From: Halococcoides cellulosivorans
GTDB taxonomy: Archaea; Halobacteriota; Halobacteria; Halobacteriales; Haloarculaceae
Length of the DNA stretch: 64,000 nucleotides
Direction of reading: 5' to 3'
NCBI RefSeq assembly: GCF_003058365.1
Contig: NZ_CP028858.1
Span: 1,488,001-1,552,000, forward strand
Shown here: piece after piece, positions 49,221 to 59,045 of the stretch
Numbering within the stretch: the first letter of the stretch is position 1
Layout: each line of letters starts with the position of its first letter
The notes under the pieces: model-generated
The model's database searches: none
Seen by the model: the letters and a program-made list of their open reading frames with translations, nothing else
Told to the model about the DNA's origin: nothing
Position numbers and translations under genes: made by a program

Positions 49221-51931
49221 CAGTCGAGGACGACCTCCGAGGCCTGCCCGGATTTCTCGACGGAGACCGTCGCGTCGGTCATCGAGTCGAACGTGCGATC
49301 GTGGCTGATCACCGCGAGTTGCTCGAAGCTGTCGAGTCGTTTGAGCTGTGTGACGAGATTGCGCTTTTTCTGGCGGTCGAGATTCGCCGTCGGCTCGTCG
49401 AGGAAGGCCACGCCGACGGCAGCGATCTGTTCGAGGATCGCCAGCCTGACCGCGAGCGCGGCGGCCATCTTCTCACCGCCGCTGAGCGTCGAAAACGACT
49501 TTCGGACGTCGGCGTCGTGGACGACGATTTCGTAGTCGCTGGTCCACTCCAGGGTCTCGCTGGCCACGCCACGGATCGTACGGAACAGTTCGTTCGCGCG
49601 CGCCCCGATCCGCTCGGTGATGATCTCGCGGAGCTTCGGGCCCGCCTCGCGGACGTTCTCGCGGATCCAGGCGGCGAACTGTGCGTCGGCGCGGAGTTCC
49701 CGGAGGTCGTCGATCGACGCAGCGCGGTCCTCGACGAGTGATTCCAGCCGGTCGATCTCCTCGCGAACGTCGGCCAGGCGCTCGCGTTTGGTCGCGACCG
49801 TCCCGCGAGCGCGTTCGATCTCGGCGTCGAGGTCCTCGATCGTCGCCTGGAGTTCCTCGAATCGCTCGGCGTCGAACGCCTCGCGCGCGTCGTCGAGGTC
49901 GGCCGCGAGATCGCTGCGCTCGTCGTGCAGGTCGTCGAGTGTCGCGTCCAGTTGTTCGACTGTCTCGCGGCGATCCGCGACGGTCTCTGCCAGTTGTCGG
50001 TTCGCGACGAACGTCTCGTGAGCGTCCTCGGTCGCGGCGATCGTCTCCGCGACCGCGTCGAGGTCGTCGTCGAGGGTTTCGTAGTCGGCCAGTTGGGCCT
50101 CGATCGCCTCGCGGCGCTCTTCGGCCTCGGCCAACTGTTCGCGAGCCTCGTCGAGCCGATCGGGGACGTCGCCGTGTTCTTCGAGCCGGAAAACGGCGGT
50201 CTCGTAGGCCTCGTGGGCGTCTTCGAGGGCGTCGCGCTCGGCGGCGAGGGCCGACCGGTCTTCGAGGTCGTCTTCGATGGCCTCCAGGTCTTCGCGGGCC
50301 TCGCTGCGCTCCTCACACAGCGACTCGTGTTCGGTTTCGAGCGATTCGAGTTTCTCGCGGTGCAGATCGAGGGTGTCGACGCGACGCTGGACCTCCTGGG
50401 CGGCCTCGTGGCGCTCACGAAGGTCGTCGATCTCGGCCGCGAGCGTCGCCCGCTCCGTGTCGATTTCCTCAAGACGCTCCTGACGCTGGTCGATCGCGGC
50501 CTCGCGATGCTCGGCGTCGAGCGGGCGGTCACAGGTCGGACAGGGGGCGTCGACGGCGGTGTCCGAGAGGCGGTCGAGTTGGGCCTCGATGCGGTCACGC
50601 TCGGCAGCGAGGGTTTTGCGCTGCGTTTCACGCTCGCGAATCTCGCTCACGATCGAATCCGGATCGGGCGTCGACTCGCGCTCGGACTCGATCGTCTCGA
50701 CGGTCTCACGCGTGTCCGCGATGTTGGCCTCTAGACGTTCGATCTCGTCGTCCAGGTCTGCGATCCGCTCACGAAGCCGCTCGGCCTCCGCTTCGCGGTC
50801 GTCCAGCGCGTCGAGTCGTTCGTCGAGGGCCTCGTACCGGGCCCGATCTTCGGCAGTCTCCTGAATCGTCGCTCTGGCCGCGTCCAGTCGGTCAGCGACC
50901 TCCTCCAGACGCTCCACGTCGGCGTCGAGTCCCGAGATCGTCTGTTCGACGTCGTTGTGTTGCTCTCGCAGTGCGTCCCGTTCGGACTGACGCTCGGTGA
51001 GTTCCTCACGGCGCTCGACGGCCGCGACGTACCGTTGGTGATCGTCACGGGTGGCGTCACAGGTCTCGGCGGCCTCTCGGGCGGCGTCGAGTTCCTCGCG
51101 AGCAGTCGCGAGTTCACTCTCGGTGGCGTCGATCTGCTGATCGAGGCGATCGAGATCGCGGTCGAGGTCCTCGATCGCGTCCTGGCACTGGTCGAGTTCG
51201 TCGTGGGCCTCGCGTGTCTCGGCCAGCCGGGACTCGCGCTCCTCGATCGTCGCCTCGATCTCGCTGATCTCCTCACGCAGGGCGGCCGCTTGCTCGCGTT
51301 CGTCGGGCAGCGACTGCACCTCCCCGGTGAGCGTCTGGATCTCGTCGCGCACTTCGCGTTCGCGAGCCTCGATCGCGTCGGGAACCTGTTTCAGCCGTTC
51401 CCAGGACTCCTCGTAGGCCTCCAGGTCGAGCAACGCATCGAACGTGCGGGTCCGATTCGCCGGCGTCTGGGCGAAATCCGAGAGAAATCGGGTCTGGGGA
51501 ACGCCGATACAGGACTCCCAGAGACTCTGGAGCGCGTCGCCGTCCTCGACGCCGAAGCGAGCACACAGCCACTCGCGGAGTTCGGTGACCGTACCGAGAT
51601 CCAGATCGACCCACTCCTCGGTCGACGCGTCCCACCGGTGGACGCCATGAGACGAGCGGCCGGCCGATCTGGTCACGCGGAATCGCTCGACGCCGTCGTC
51701 GGTCGTCTGCTCGAAGGTGACTTCGACCGTCCCCGAACTCGCGCCCTCGCGGACGAACTCCCTATTCGTCATGGGCAGCGAGTCGAAAAGCGCGAACCCA
51801 ATCGCCTCCTGGATCGTCGACTTGCCCGCGCCGTTCTCGCCCAGGATCGCCGTCACGCCGCCGTCGAACGGCACGGTCGTCCGGCCCTCGTACGATTTGA
51901 TGTCTTCGAGGGCAATTTCGGTGATCTTCAT
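49220..51931 (-). CDS. rad50: Rad50, SMC-like ATPase of the Mre11 complex
   Basis: The 903-residue protein has Walker A ILGENGAGKSTIQEAI (about 29-44) and very long Glu/Arg-rich coiled coils on both sides of a zinc hook APCPTCDRPLD (about residue 462). The C-terminal ATPase half has the signature LSGGEKMAAALAVRLAI and the D-loop LDEPTANLD. It clamps DNA ends and controls Mre11 nuclease access. It overlaps mre11 by 4 bp and nurA by 1 bp. Confidence 0.96.
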   Translation of the reverse strand: MKITEIALEDIKSYEGRTTVPFDGGVTAILGENGAGKSTIQEAIGFALFDSLPMTNREFVREGASSGTVEVTFEQTTDDGVERFRVTRSAGRSSHGVHRWDASTEEWVDLDLGTVTELREWLCARFGVEDGDALQSLWESCIGVPQTRFLSDFAQTPANRTRTFDALLDLEAYEESWERLKQVPDAIEAREREVRDEIQTLTGEVQSLPDEREQAAALREEISEIEATIEERESRLAETREAHDELDQCQDAIEDLDRDLDRLDQQIDATESELATAREELDAAREAAETCDATRDDHQRYVAAVERREELTERQSERDALREQHNDVEQTISGLDADVERLEEVADRLDAARATIQETAEDRARYEALDERLDALDDREAEAERLRERIADLDDEIERLEANIADTRETVETIESERESTPDPDSIVSEIRERETQRKTLAAERDRIEAQLDRLSDTAVDAPCPTCDRPLDAEHREAAIDQRQERLEEIDTERATLAAEIDDLRERHEAAQEVQRRVDTLDLHREKLESLETEHESLCEERSEAREDLEAIEDDLEDRSALAAERDALEDAHEAYETAVFRLEEHGDVPDRLDEAREQLAEAEERREAIEAQLADYETLDDDLDAVAETIAATEDAHETFVANRQLAETVADRRETVEQLDATLDDLHDERSDLAADLDDAREAFDAERFEELQATIEDLDAEIERARGTVATKRERLADVREEIDRLESLVEDRAASIDDLRELRADAQFAAWIRENVREAGPKLREIITERIGARANELFRTIRGVASETLEWTSDYEIVVHDADVRKSFSTLSGGEKMAAALAVRLAILEQIAAVGVAFLDEPTANLDRQKKRNLVTQLKRLDSFEQLAVISHDRTFDSMTDATVSVEKSGQASEVVLD

Positions 51932-53676
51932 CGATCGGCCTCCGTGTAATCCGTGAGTGTCGGGCCCGCGTCCTCGGACTCACCGGTGTTCTCGGCAGCC
52001 CCGGGCGGGTCGTCGGTCGTCGTCTGGGCCGCATCGGCGTCGTCACCGTCTCTCGATTCGTCGGACGCGCTCGGGTCGCTCTCGTCGCCCGGCCCGTCGT
52101 CGCCCGTCGCCGGGTCGTCGACGGCCACGGAATCGGTCTCGTCGCCGGTGTCGGGCCCCTGACCGCCAGTGGCGGCCGTCGGCACCACGGAGTCGTCAGC
52201 CGACTCCCCGGCAGCGTCCCCGTCGTCGAACGGGTCTTCCTCGATGTCGAGGACGACCTCGTCTGCGCGATCCGGGAACAACTCGCGCCGGGCCGCACTC
52301 ACCGCGTCACGAACGTCGTCGGGGGCCTCGTCGACCTGGGCCATCCGGTGGGCACTGTCGAGCACGTCTGCGACCGCGTCGGCGTGGTCGTCGTACGGTG
52401 ACTCCCGAGCGATCGTCTCGAAGACCCGCCGTTCGAGCGCATCGGTGTTCAGCCGGCCGTCCTCGAAGACCGGTTCGTCGATGTCAGCGACCAACTCCTG
52501 GACCGACGCCGTCCGAATCCCGGTGTTCACCTGGACGTACAGCGCGCCGACCGAATCTTCGACCCAGTCCGCGAGTTCGTCCGGGCGGAACGCGCCGCGC
52601 TCGAACTGCAACGTGCCGGTAAACCGCAGATCGACGATCGGCGCTCGGGGGTCACCACGCGCCGTGAATCGGTCCTGACTGCAGTGGGCGTCGATCGCGG
52701 ACTGTTCGGCCCGGACCTGATCGTGGACCGCGCTCGTCAACGCGCCCGCCGAGTCGTGCGGCGTCACGTCGATCACGATCCGATAGTAGGGACGACGCTT
52801 GGTCGGGACGTGCTCGACCGCGAAGGCGGAACTGGGGTCTCCATCGACCTCGGCCTGCCCGTCGATCGCGCCGTCCGAATCGCTCGCGCCGTCTCCGTCG
52901 CCAGGGATCGACACCCGATAGTAGCCGTGGTCCCAGTCGTCGCTGCCCTCCCGGGTGGAGTGGGCCTCCGGCGATCCCGGATTGTAGATCCAGTCGCCCG
53001 ATTCGTAGCGCTTGTGAATGTGCCCGAGCGCGAGGTAATCGACGACCTCGCGGACCGGATCGAGATCGGTATGCGAGATGGATCCGCCGAGCGAGGGCAC
53101 CTCCTCCTCGATGCCGAAATGCGCCAGGAGGACGACCATCGCGGGGTCGCCGTGGGCCGCGTTCGTGGCGCGAATCCCGTCGGCGGCGGCGTCGAGTGCA
53201 CGAGCGGTTTTCGCACCGCGGTACTGCAACCCGAACACACGGATCGGGCCGTCCAGTCCGGCCTCGACGTCGTAGAAGCCAGCGTCCTGGCCGGGACCGG
53301 CGGGATCGTAGGGTTCGAAGGTCGTCGCGTCGGGATCGAGGTGCGCGCGCAAGAAGACGATCTGGCCGCGCTCGTGGAGGTAGTTCAGCCAGGTGACCTC
53401 GCGTGGCGTGAGGTTCTCGTCGTGATTGCCTCGCGAGACGAGTACCGGCACGCTGTCGGGAATCCGATCGAGGTCGCGCTCGATCCGATGGAGCACCTTC
53501 GGTCGGAGGTCCCGCGAGTGAAACAGGTCGCCGGGCAGGACGATCGCGTCGGGATCGTCCGCCAGCATGGCGTCGATGGTCGTGCGCGTGGTCGACAGCA
53601 TGTCGTCTGCACGTTGTTTGAGTCCGTACTGGCGGTGGCCGAGGTGTGTGTCCGCGAAGTGTGTGATCGTCGGCAT
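51928..53676 (-). CDS. mre11: Mre11, DNA double-strand-break repair nuclease
   Basis: The 582-residue phosphoesterase has the five metal motifs HFADTHLGHRQY, LPGDLFHSRD, SRGNHDENLT, LLAHFGIEEE and YLALGHIHKR. The catalytic domain reaches about residue 270, followed by the capping and Rad50-binding region. The last ~130 residues are a low-complexity Asp/Glu/Thr/Gly tail, longer than in many archaeal Mre11 proteins and probably disordered. The ATG at 53676 (MPTITHFADTH) is set by the first motif. It heads the five-gene operon. Confidence 0.95.
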   Translation of the reverse strand: MPTITHFADTHLGHRQYGLKQRADDMLSTTRTTIDAMLADDPDAIVLPGDLFHSRDLRPKVLHRIERDLDRIPDSVPVLVSRGNHDENLTPREVTWLNYLHERGQIVFLRAHLDPDATTFEPYDPAGPGQDAGFYDVEAGLDGPIRVFGLQYRGAKTARALDAAADGIRATNAAHGDPAMVVLLAHFGIEEEVPSLGGSISHTDLDPVREVVDYLALGHIHKRYESGDWIYNPGSPEAHSTREGSDDWDHGYYRVSIPGDGDGASDSDGAIDGQAEVDGDPSSAFAVEHVPTKRRPYYRIVIDVTPHDSAGALTSAVHDQVRAEQSAIDAHCSQDRFTARGDPRAPIVDLRFTGTLQFERGAFRPDELADWVEDSVGALYVQVNTGIRTASVQELVADIDEPVFEDGRLNTDALERRVFETIARESPYDDHADAVADVLDSAHRMAQVDEAPDDVRDAVSAARRELFPDRADEVVLDIEEDPFDDGDAAGESADDSVVPTAATGGQGPDTGDETDSVAVDDPATGDDGPGDESDPSASDESRDGDDADAAQTTTDDPPGAAENTGESEDAGPTLTDYTEADR

Positions 53677-53843
53677 CGTTGGATGGAGGCGGACCCGGAC
53701 CGTCTTGTGGGCCCGCCAGGTCGGACGGATCTGTGAGCCCGCGACGCATAAAGCACCGCCAACCGCGGCGGAAGTGCCTGGGGGTATCGGCCGAACCCGG
53801 GGGCCGCCAGCAGGACTTTCCGCTGAGGCGGCGATGAGCACGT

Positions 53844-54455
53844 ATGACCGACGAGCCAGTCACCGCCGACCCGCCCGACAGTCCGTTTCGCACGACGGGC
53901 GTCGATCACGTCACGATCTGGGGATCGAACGCCGAGGATACGATCGCGTTCTATCGCGACCTCCTCGGAATGCCGCTGGTGCTCCGCCAGCCGAACCTGG
54001 ACGACCGCCGCCAGACGCACCTGTTTTTCGACATCGGAGACGGGCGACTGTTGACGGTGTTCGTCAATCCCGATCGCGAGTCGAATCGCGGGCGACAGCC
54101 GACGCCGACCGGCGGGGTCCACCACCTCGCCTTCTCGGTCGATCCAGGCGAGTTCGAGGAGGTGCTCACGGCGCTCGACGACGCCGGCCACGGCTACAAC
54201 GTCTTCGACCGGGGGATCTTCTACTCGGCATACACCACCGACCACAACGGCCTCGTGATCGAACTCGCGACCGACAAGTACGACGTGCCCGCCGACCGCC
54301 GCGGTGAAGTGCTCGCGAAAGCCCAGGAAATCCGCGAGGAGGCGGGCGCGGAGTTCGCCGAGGAAGAGCATCTCGAAGCCGCACTCGACGAGTTAGGCAT
54401 CGAGGCGACCGCCGCGGAGTTGCCCGACGCCGCGACGGGTGCGGACACCCGGTAG
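53844..54455 (+). CDS. VOC-superfamily protein (glyoxalase/dioxygenase-like)
   Basis: The 203-residue protein has a two-module betaalphabetabetabeta core. Metal-ligand positions are GVDHVTIWGSN (first His), GGVHHLAFSVD (second His) and GLVIELATDKYDV (Glu). It resembles single-domain extradiol dioxygenase-like members. The C-terminal ~55 residues are an acidic helical extension (EEHLEAALDELGIEA). Substrate unknown. It is divergent from mre11 with a 167-bp spacer. Confidence 0.85.
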   Translation: MTDEPVTADPPDSPFRTTGVDHVTIWGSNAEDTIAFYRDLLGMPLVLRQPNLDDRRQTHLFFDIGDGRLLTVFVNPDRESNRGRQPTPTGGVHHLAFSVDPGEFEEVLTALDDAGHGYNVFDRGIFYSAYTTDHNGLVIELATDKYDVPADRRGEVLAKAQEIREEAGAEFAEEEHLEAALDELGIEATAAELPDAATGADTR

Positions 54456-54505
54456 TTCGGTCGGCCGCCGGCGTCCCGAATTCCTCCGCGACGAACGACT
54501 CCCAA

Positions 54506-54533
54506 AATAATATCTGTATTCAGTTTTATTATT
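54506..54533 (+). promoter_or_regulatory. AT-rich dyad/promoter of the GH5 gene
   Basis: AATAATA (54506-54512) and TATTATT (54527-54533) are perfect 7-base inverted arms 14 bp apart. They lie in a sharply AT-rich island 57-84 bp upstream of the ATG. It likely includes the TATA element and implies a leader of roughly 50 nt with a GGGGGATC-like ribosome site at 54578-54585. Confidence 0.5.
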
Positions 54534-54589
54534 GAGACATCGTCCACGCCTGTGGGCGGGAGGGGAGCAGTCCGTTTCGGGGGATCATC

Positions 54590-56512
54590 ATGACTATGGG
54601 ACACACCGACGACGGCGATCGGGATCGCGCGGAACCAACGGACGTCTCGCGGCGGCGATTCCTGCAGAGCGGGGCCGTGACGGGGGCGCTGGCGGTCGGC
54701 GCTGGGGCCGGCCTCGCGAGCGCGGCGACGAGTATCGACGACGCCTCGATCGAGTCGTTCGCGCCACTCGCGGTCGATCCGGACAACCGGATCGTGCGTG
54801 GGGACACCGGCGAGGTGTTCACGATCCGTGGCCTGAACGTGCCAGATCCAAAGCGGATGGCCATCACCGAGCAGATGCGTGGCAAGACGATGAACGGCCT
54901 GATCAACATGATCACGGACACGACGAACGGGTGGCATCCGCGGGCCATCCGAATTCCGGCCCAACCGTGCGACATCGGTGAGCACCCCATCGGGAACACG
55001 GGCCCGACCTGGGAGGAGTTCGCGCCCGAGGTCATCGAGAACGAGACCAACGAGTTCATGACGATGGATCGGACGCTTCAGCGTCCGCCGCAGCCACCGG
55101 CGTTCACTCAGGAGCAACTCGAAACGTATCTCCAAGAGTACTACGACCCCGTCGTCGAACACTGCAAGGAGCGCGGCGTCTACTGCATCGTCGACTTCCA
55201 CCGCCACTGGCACGAACAGCCGCCGGGCGACGGTGAGGGGTCGGGTCCGACCGGGATGGGGCCCGAAGGCGCCGCCGAGGCCGAGAACCACCTGCCGTAC
55301 GACAGCGAGTACACCAACTACTGGGCGTCCAACGCGTTCTACGGAACGGATCACCCGGCCTCCTGGGGCTACGTCGACCAGACGTTCCGGAACAGCATGG
55401 ACGCCGAGTACGTCACCGAGGAGATGATCGACAGCGGCGAGACGCCGTACACCCAGTGGGAGGTCAACCAGGCGTTGGTCGACGAGGCCCTGATGTTCTG
55501 GGACACCGTTGCCGAGCGGTACGCCGACGAACCCCACGTCGTCTTCGAGCCGTTCAACGAACCGACCGCGCCCGGCATCTGGGGGCCAGTCGAGGACTAC
55601 GGCGCCTACATGATGAAACCGCTGTGGCACACCTTCGTCGACGAGTTCGCCACGCCACTCATCGACACGATCCGGGAGCACACGCCGGACACCCACATCA
55701 TGATGGGGCTCCCTGGCTGGTGTCAGGCCACGCAGGCCGTCCACTGGCGACCGCTGCCCGACGATAACCTCTCGATAACGTGGCACAACTACGCGGGCCA
55801 CGGAGTCAGCAGAGAAGCAAACTGGCTCAACGAGAAGTGCGTCGGCGAGGGCTGCTGGGAGCCCGAACAATCCCAGGGCTTGCAGGAAGCGATGGACGTT
55901 CACCCCGTCGCAGTCACCGAGTTCGGGTGGTTCGACCGGGAGTACGCGGATCAGGTGCTGTACGACGACCAGATAGAGATCGACAAGTGGATCAGAGGAT
56001 CCATTCCACCCCAGCAGAGCACGGAAAGTTACGGCAAACCGTTCATCGAGGCGATGGAGTCCGACGACCGCATCTCCTGGGTCGCGTGGTGTGCCGACAA
56101 TCGCTGGCTCCCGACGATGTTCAAGCCCATCACGACGAATCAGAGCGACTTCGAGTTGACGAACGGAAACTACTACGAGACGCCCGACGACGAGTTCCCG
56201 GTCAACTGCGAGGAGTTGCCCTGCGAGTGGGAACTCTGGGACGATCCGAACATGGGCCAGTACGTCAAAGACACACTCGCCGAGCACAAAGACGACCGCG
56301 TCCCGTTCCCGAGTGAGTACAACCCGACCGACCCCGACGGTGACGGCCTGTACGAGGACGTCAACGAGAACGGGAAAGTCGATTTCAACGACGTGAACGA
56401 ACTGTTCCAGCGCATCACCGCAGCGGGGATCGAAGACGACCGGCGATTCGACTTCACCGGCGACGGCACCGTCGACGTACAGGACGTCCTCGCGCTGTTC
56501 GAGATGGTCTGA
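54590..56512 (+). CDS. Tat-exported GH5-type glycoside hydrolase with dockerin-like C-terminus
   Basis: The 640-residue secreted enzyme has the Tat signal SRRRFLQSGAVTGALAVGAG (about residues 20-39), ending near LASAA. The catalytic domain (~55-520) carries the clan-A acid/base glutamate in VFEPFNEPT and the nucleophile glutamate in AVTEFGWFD. There are also VDFHRHWHEQ and YCIVDFH patterns, suggesting a beta-1,4-glycanase such as cellulase. The last ~70 residues hold two dockerin-like calcium repeats (DPDGDGLYEDVNENGKVD and DFTGDGTVDVQDVLALF). Exact substrate is not readable. Confidence 0.88.
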   Translation: MTMGHTDDGDRDRAEPTDVSRRRFLQSGAVTGALAVGAGAGLASAATSIDDASIESFAPLAVDPDNRIVRGDTGEVFTIRGLNVPDPKRMAITEQMRGKTMNGLINMITDTTNGWHPRAIRIPAQPCDIGEHPIGNTGPTWEEFAPEVIENETNEFMTMDRTLQRPPQPPAFTQEQLETYLQEYYDPVVEHCKERGVYCIVDFHRHWHEQPPGDGEGSGPTGMGPEGAAEAENHLPYDSEYTNYWASNAFYGTDHPASWGYVDQTFRNSMDAEYVTEEMIDSGETPYTQWEVNQALVDEALMFWDTVAERYADEPHVVFEPFNEPTAPGIWGPVEDYGAYMMKPLWHTFVDEFATPLIDTIREHTPDTHIMMGLPGWCQATQAVHWRPLPDDNLSITWHNYAGHGVSREANWLNEKCVGEGCWEPEQSQGLQEAMDVHPVAVTEFGWFDREYADQVLYDDQIEIDKWIRGSIPPQQSTESYGKPFIEAMESDDRISWVAWCADNRWLPTMFKPITTNQSDFELTNGNYYETPDDEFPVNCEELPCEWELWDDPNMGQYVKDTLAEHKDDRVPFPSEYNPTDPDGDGLYEDVNENGKVDFNDVNELFQRITAAGIEDDRRFDFTGDGTVDVQDVLALFEMV

Positions 56513-56525
56513 CCGCGTGATCGGT

Positions 56526-56942
56526 TCAGTCCGACGTGTCGTGGCCCACTTCCGAGAGCCAGAACGGCTGGCTCTCCGGCCCGAATGGACCGAACTCTTT
56601 CATGTAGGGTTTGGCGTCGACGACCGGTCGTCGCTCGCCCAGATGGACGTCACCGAGGTCGATCCAGCAGTCGCCAGCGTCGGAAATCCGCCCGGTGGTC
56701 ACCGCCAGCGGTGACGGTGCGGGCCCCGCCCAGCGAAATCGATCGCCCGCGGCCGTCACGTCGTTCCACCGGGGCGGGTCGCCGTGGACGACGACGACGG
56801 CGTGCGAAAACGACTCGATGCCCCGGAGTCCCTCGCCCTCGAAGCGGTCGGCATCGAGGTCGATCCGGGCGGTCGCGTCTCCGATCGGACGGGCGCGCCC
56901 GATCGGTTCGATGTCGACGGCGACGAACGGCGACTCGGCCAT
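56526..56942 (-). CDS. TrmO/TsaA-like protein (tRNA t6A methyltransferase family)
   Basis: The 138-residue protein has the TsaA pattern VDIEPIGRARPIG at the start, GIESFSHAVVVVHGD, and the C-terminal LGERRPVVDAKPYMKEFGP (family pattern D-I-K-P-Y). Family members methylate t6A37 of certain tRNAs using SAM. The protein is shorter than bacterial TrmO (about 235 residues), lacking the C-terminal domain, as in many archaea. Start at 56942 (MAESPFVAVDIE) was chosen over an upstream ATG at 56969. It converges on the GH5 gene. Confidence 0.83.
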   Translation of the reverse strand: MAESPFVAVDIEPIGRARPIGDATARIDLDADRFEGEGLRGIESFSHAVVVVHGDPPRWNDVTAAGDRFRWAGPAPSPLAVTTGRISDAGDCWIDLGDVHLGERRPVVDAKPYMKEFGPFGPESQPFWLSEVGHDTSD

Positions 56943-57075
56943 ACGTCTCCCTGGTCGGTACGGAACCATAAACCCGGGCGACGCGTCAGACGACCGTCAG
57001 ACGAGTGGCTGTCGCCCACCCCGGATTCGGGAACCGACACATCAAAGGTCGGCCTGGGCGAGCGTTCGCCTATAC

Positions 57076-58452
57076 ATGACTGACGGGATGACGGTCCACG
57101 ACGACCGACTCGCCCGGCAAATGGACGCAGGCGAGTTCGTGCTCGCCGTCGTGACCGCGACCAAGCCCGACTTCTACAAGCAGGCCCCGGTCGTGACCGC
57201 GGCGATCGAACGCGGCCTCCCGGTGTTCGTCCTCCACACCGGCCAGCACTACGACGATCACGTGGGCCACGGCCTCAGCGAGTACGACCTCGAAGAGCGC
57301 GTCGCGGTCGATCTGGGCATCCGTGGAGGACTGACCGAGAAGACCGCACAGGTCAACCGACGGATCGGTGCGCTCGCCGAGCGCCTCGACGAGGACTGGC
57401 CGGACACGACGGTGCTGCCGATGGTCCACGGCGACACTCACGCGGCGGGGATCGTCCCGCAGGCGTGGATGTTCGCGACCAACCAGGCCGTCGCGCACAA
57501 CGAGGCCGGTCTCCGGGGGATGTCGCCCGACTACGACGACCACGCCGATCCCGCGGCGTTCGTCGACGCCCAGTGGTCCGGCGAGTGGTCGATCAATCGT
57601 GCGGAACCGTTCCCCGAGCAGTACGACACGTTCGTCGGGTCGGCGGCGTCGATCTATCAGTTCGCGCCCGTCGAGTTGAACCGCGAGCACCTCGAACGCG
57701 AGGGGTATCCCCGCGCGGTCGACGGCCGCGAGCGCATCCCCGTCGTGGGCAACTCCGTGGTCGACGCCATCGAGATGAAAGGCGACGACGACCTCGACCG
57801 GAGCGTCTTCGACGTCTATCCCGTCCTCGAAGAGCGCGACGACTGGCTCCGGGTCGACATCCACCGGCGGGCGAACCTGTTGCCCGAACGGTTCACGGCG
57901 ATCGTCGAGGCGGTCATCGCACTGGTCGAGGACGGCTACAACGTCAACTTCGTGGAGTTGCACGCGACGAAGACCGCCCTCGAAAACTACGGTTATCGCG
58001 ATCGGCTCCAGCGACTGGCCGACGAGCGCGAGAACTTCCTGTTTACCGGGCTCTGGAAGAAACACGCCCACGTCTACGAGTTCCTCCGCTCGGGGCAGTG
58101 TCTCGCGGAGTTCACCGACTCCGGCAGCATGCAAGAGGAACTCAACGAGATCGACGAGGCGATCTGTCTGACCGCACGGTACAACACCGACCGCCCGGAG
58201 ACGGTCTTCGAGGCCGAGACCAATCTGCTCGTCCCGCCGATCGGCGGCGAGTACGTCACCGATCTGATCGAGTACGTCCTGGAGACCGACAGCGTGCGCG
58301 AGCGGATTCAGACCGGGCCGAAACTCTATGGGAATGCGGTCGGCGAGACCATCGTCGACTTTCTCGACGAGCGTCGCGAGGAGGAGCCGTTCGACTGGGC
58401 GCACGAACGCGTCGGCTTCGAGAGCAGCGATCAGGACTTCGCGTATCTCTGA
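57076..58452 (+). CDS. UDP-N-acetylglucosamine 2-epimerase homologue
   Basis: The 458-residue GT-B-fold protein has VVTATKPDFYKQAPVV, the motif VLHTGQHYDDH, HGDTHAAGIVPQAW, AVAHNEAGLRGM and EFTDSGSMQEE. ARYNTDRPETVFEA is present too, matching the WecB signatures. It is longer than bacterial WecB (about 380) by internal inserts, including a segment at ~165-210. It would interconvert UDP-GlcNAc and UDP-ManNAc for surface polysaccharide or N-glycan sugars. A TATA-like CCTATACATG overlaps the start. Activity on another UDP-sugar is possible. Confidence 0.88.
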   Translation: MTDGMTVHDDRLARQMDAGEFVLAVVTATKPDFYKQAPVVTAAIERGLPVFVLHTGQHYDDHVGHGLSEYDLEERVAVDLGIRGGLTEKTAQVNRRIGALAERLDEDWPDTTVLPMVHGDTHAAGIVPQAWMFATNQAVAHNEAGLRGMSPDYDDHADPAAFVDAQWSGEWSINRAEPFPEQYDTFVGSAASIYQFAPVELNREHLEREGYPRAVDGRERIPVVGNSVVDAIEMKGDDDLDRSVFDVYPVLEERDDWLRVDIHRRANLLPERFTAIVEAVIALVEDGYNVNFVELHATKTALENYGYRDRLQRLADERENFLFTGLWKKHAHVYEFLRSGQCLAEFTDSGSMQEELNEIDEAICLTARYNTDRPETVFEAETNLLVPPIGGEYVTDLIEYVLETDSVRERIQTGPKLYGNAVGETIVDFLDERREEEPFDWAHERVGFESSDQDFAYL

Positions 58453-58462
58453 GGCGGGTCGT

Positions 58463-58918
58463 TCACTCGCCGGTCTCGCCCAGGTCGGCCAGCACGGTCG
58501 CCGGCAACTCACCGAGCGCGACGCCCTCCTGTCTGGCGTAGACCACCGCGGCGGCCTCGATCGGGACCGCGAGATCGCCCTGGAGACGATTGATTTCGGC
58601 GACGGCGGTCCGTTTCTCGACACCCGCGCTCGTCACGCGTTCGAGGACGCGTTCGAACGTCGAGCGCTGCTGGAGGATCGACTCGTCGGGGACGAACCCC
58701 TCGGGCAAGTCGACGGTGGCGGGGTCGATGTCGATCGTGAGGGTGTCGTCGTCCTGGTCGAGCAGGCCCTCCGATCGGGCGACGTCGATGACGCGCTCGG
58801 CCTGATCCGGTGAGAACCAGTCGCGATCGAGCGAGAGCGCGACGACGAACTCGCTTTTCGACATCGCGGTCGTCCCGCGATCGCGATAGGGTGCGGCGAC
58901 GGTACCTTCGAGACTCAT
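58463..58918 (-). CDS. DUF2240 family protein
   Basis: The 151-residue acidic archaeal protein matches DUF2240 by its conserved core MSKSEFVVALSLDRDWFSPD (about residues 19-38) and GFVPDESILQQRSTFERVL. The first 18 residues (APYRDRGTT) are included because family members commonly start there. No function known. It converges on the epimerase gene with 10 bp between stops and is divergent from rps8e. Confidence 0.85.
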   Translation of the reverse strand: MSLEGTVAAPYRDRGTTAMSKSEFVVALSLDRDWFSPDQAERVIDVARSEGLLDQDDDTLTIDIDPATVDLPEGFVPDESILQQRSTFERVLERVTSAGVEKRTAVAEINRLQGDLAVPIEAAAVVYARQEGVALGELPATVLADLGETGE

Positions 58919-59045
58919 CGTGCCCTCCCGACCCGGATGGGGGGCCAGCGGACTCGGAACACGCCAGATCGATCGCGTGCGTCGGGCCTAAACGCACCGG
59001 TCGCCATCCGAGGGGTTCAAGTACGGGCTGGGACTTCCTTCGACT

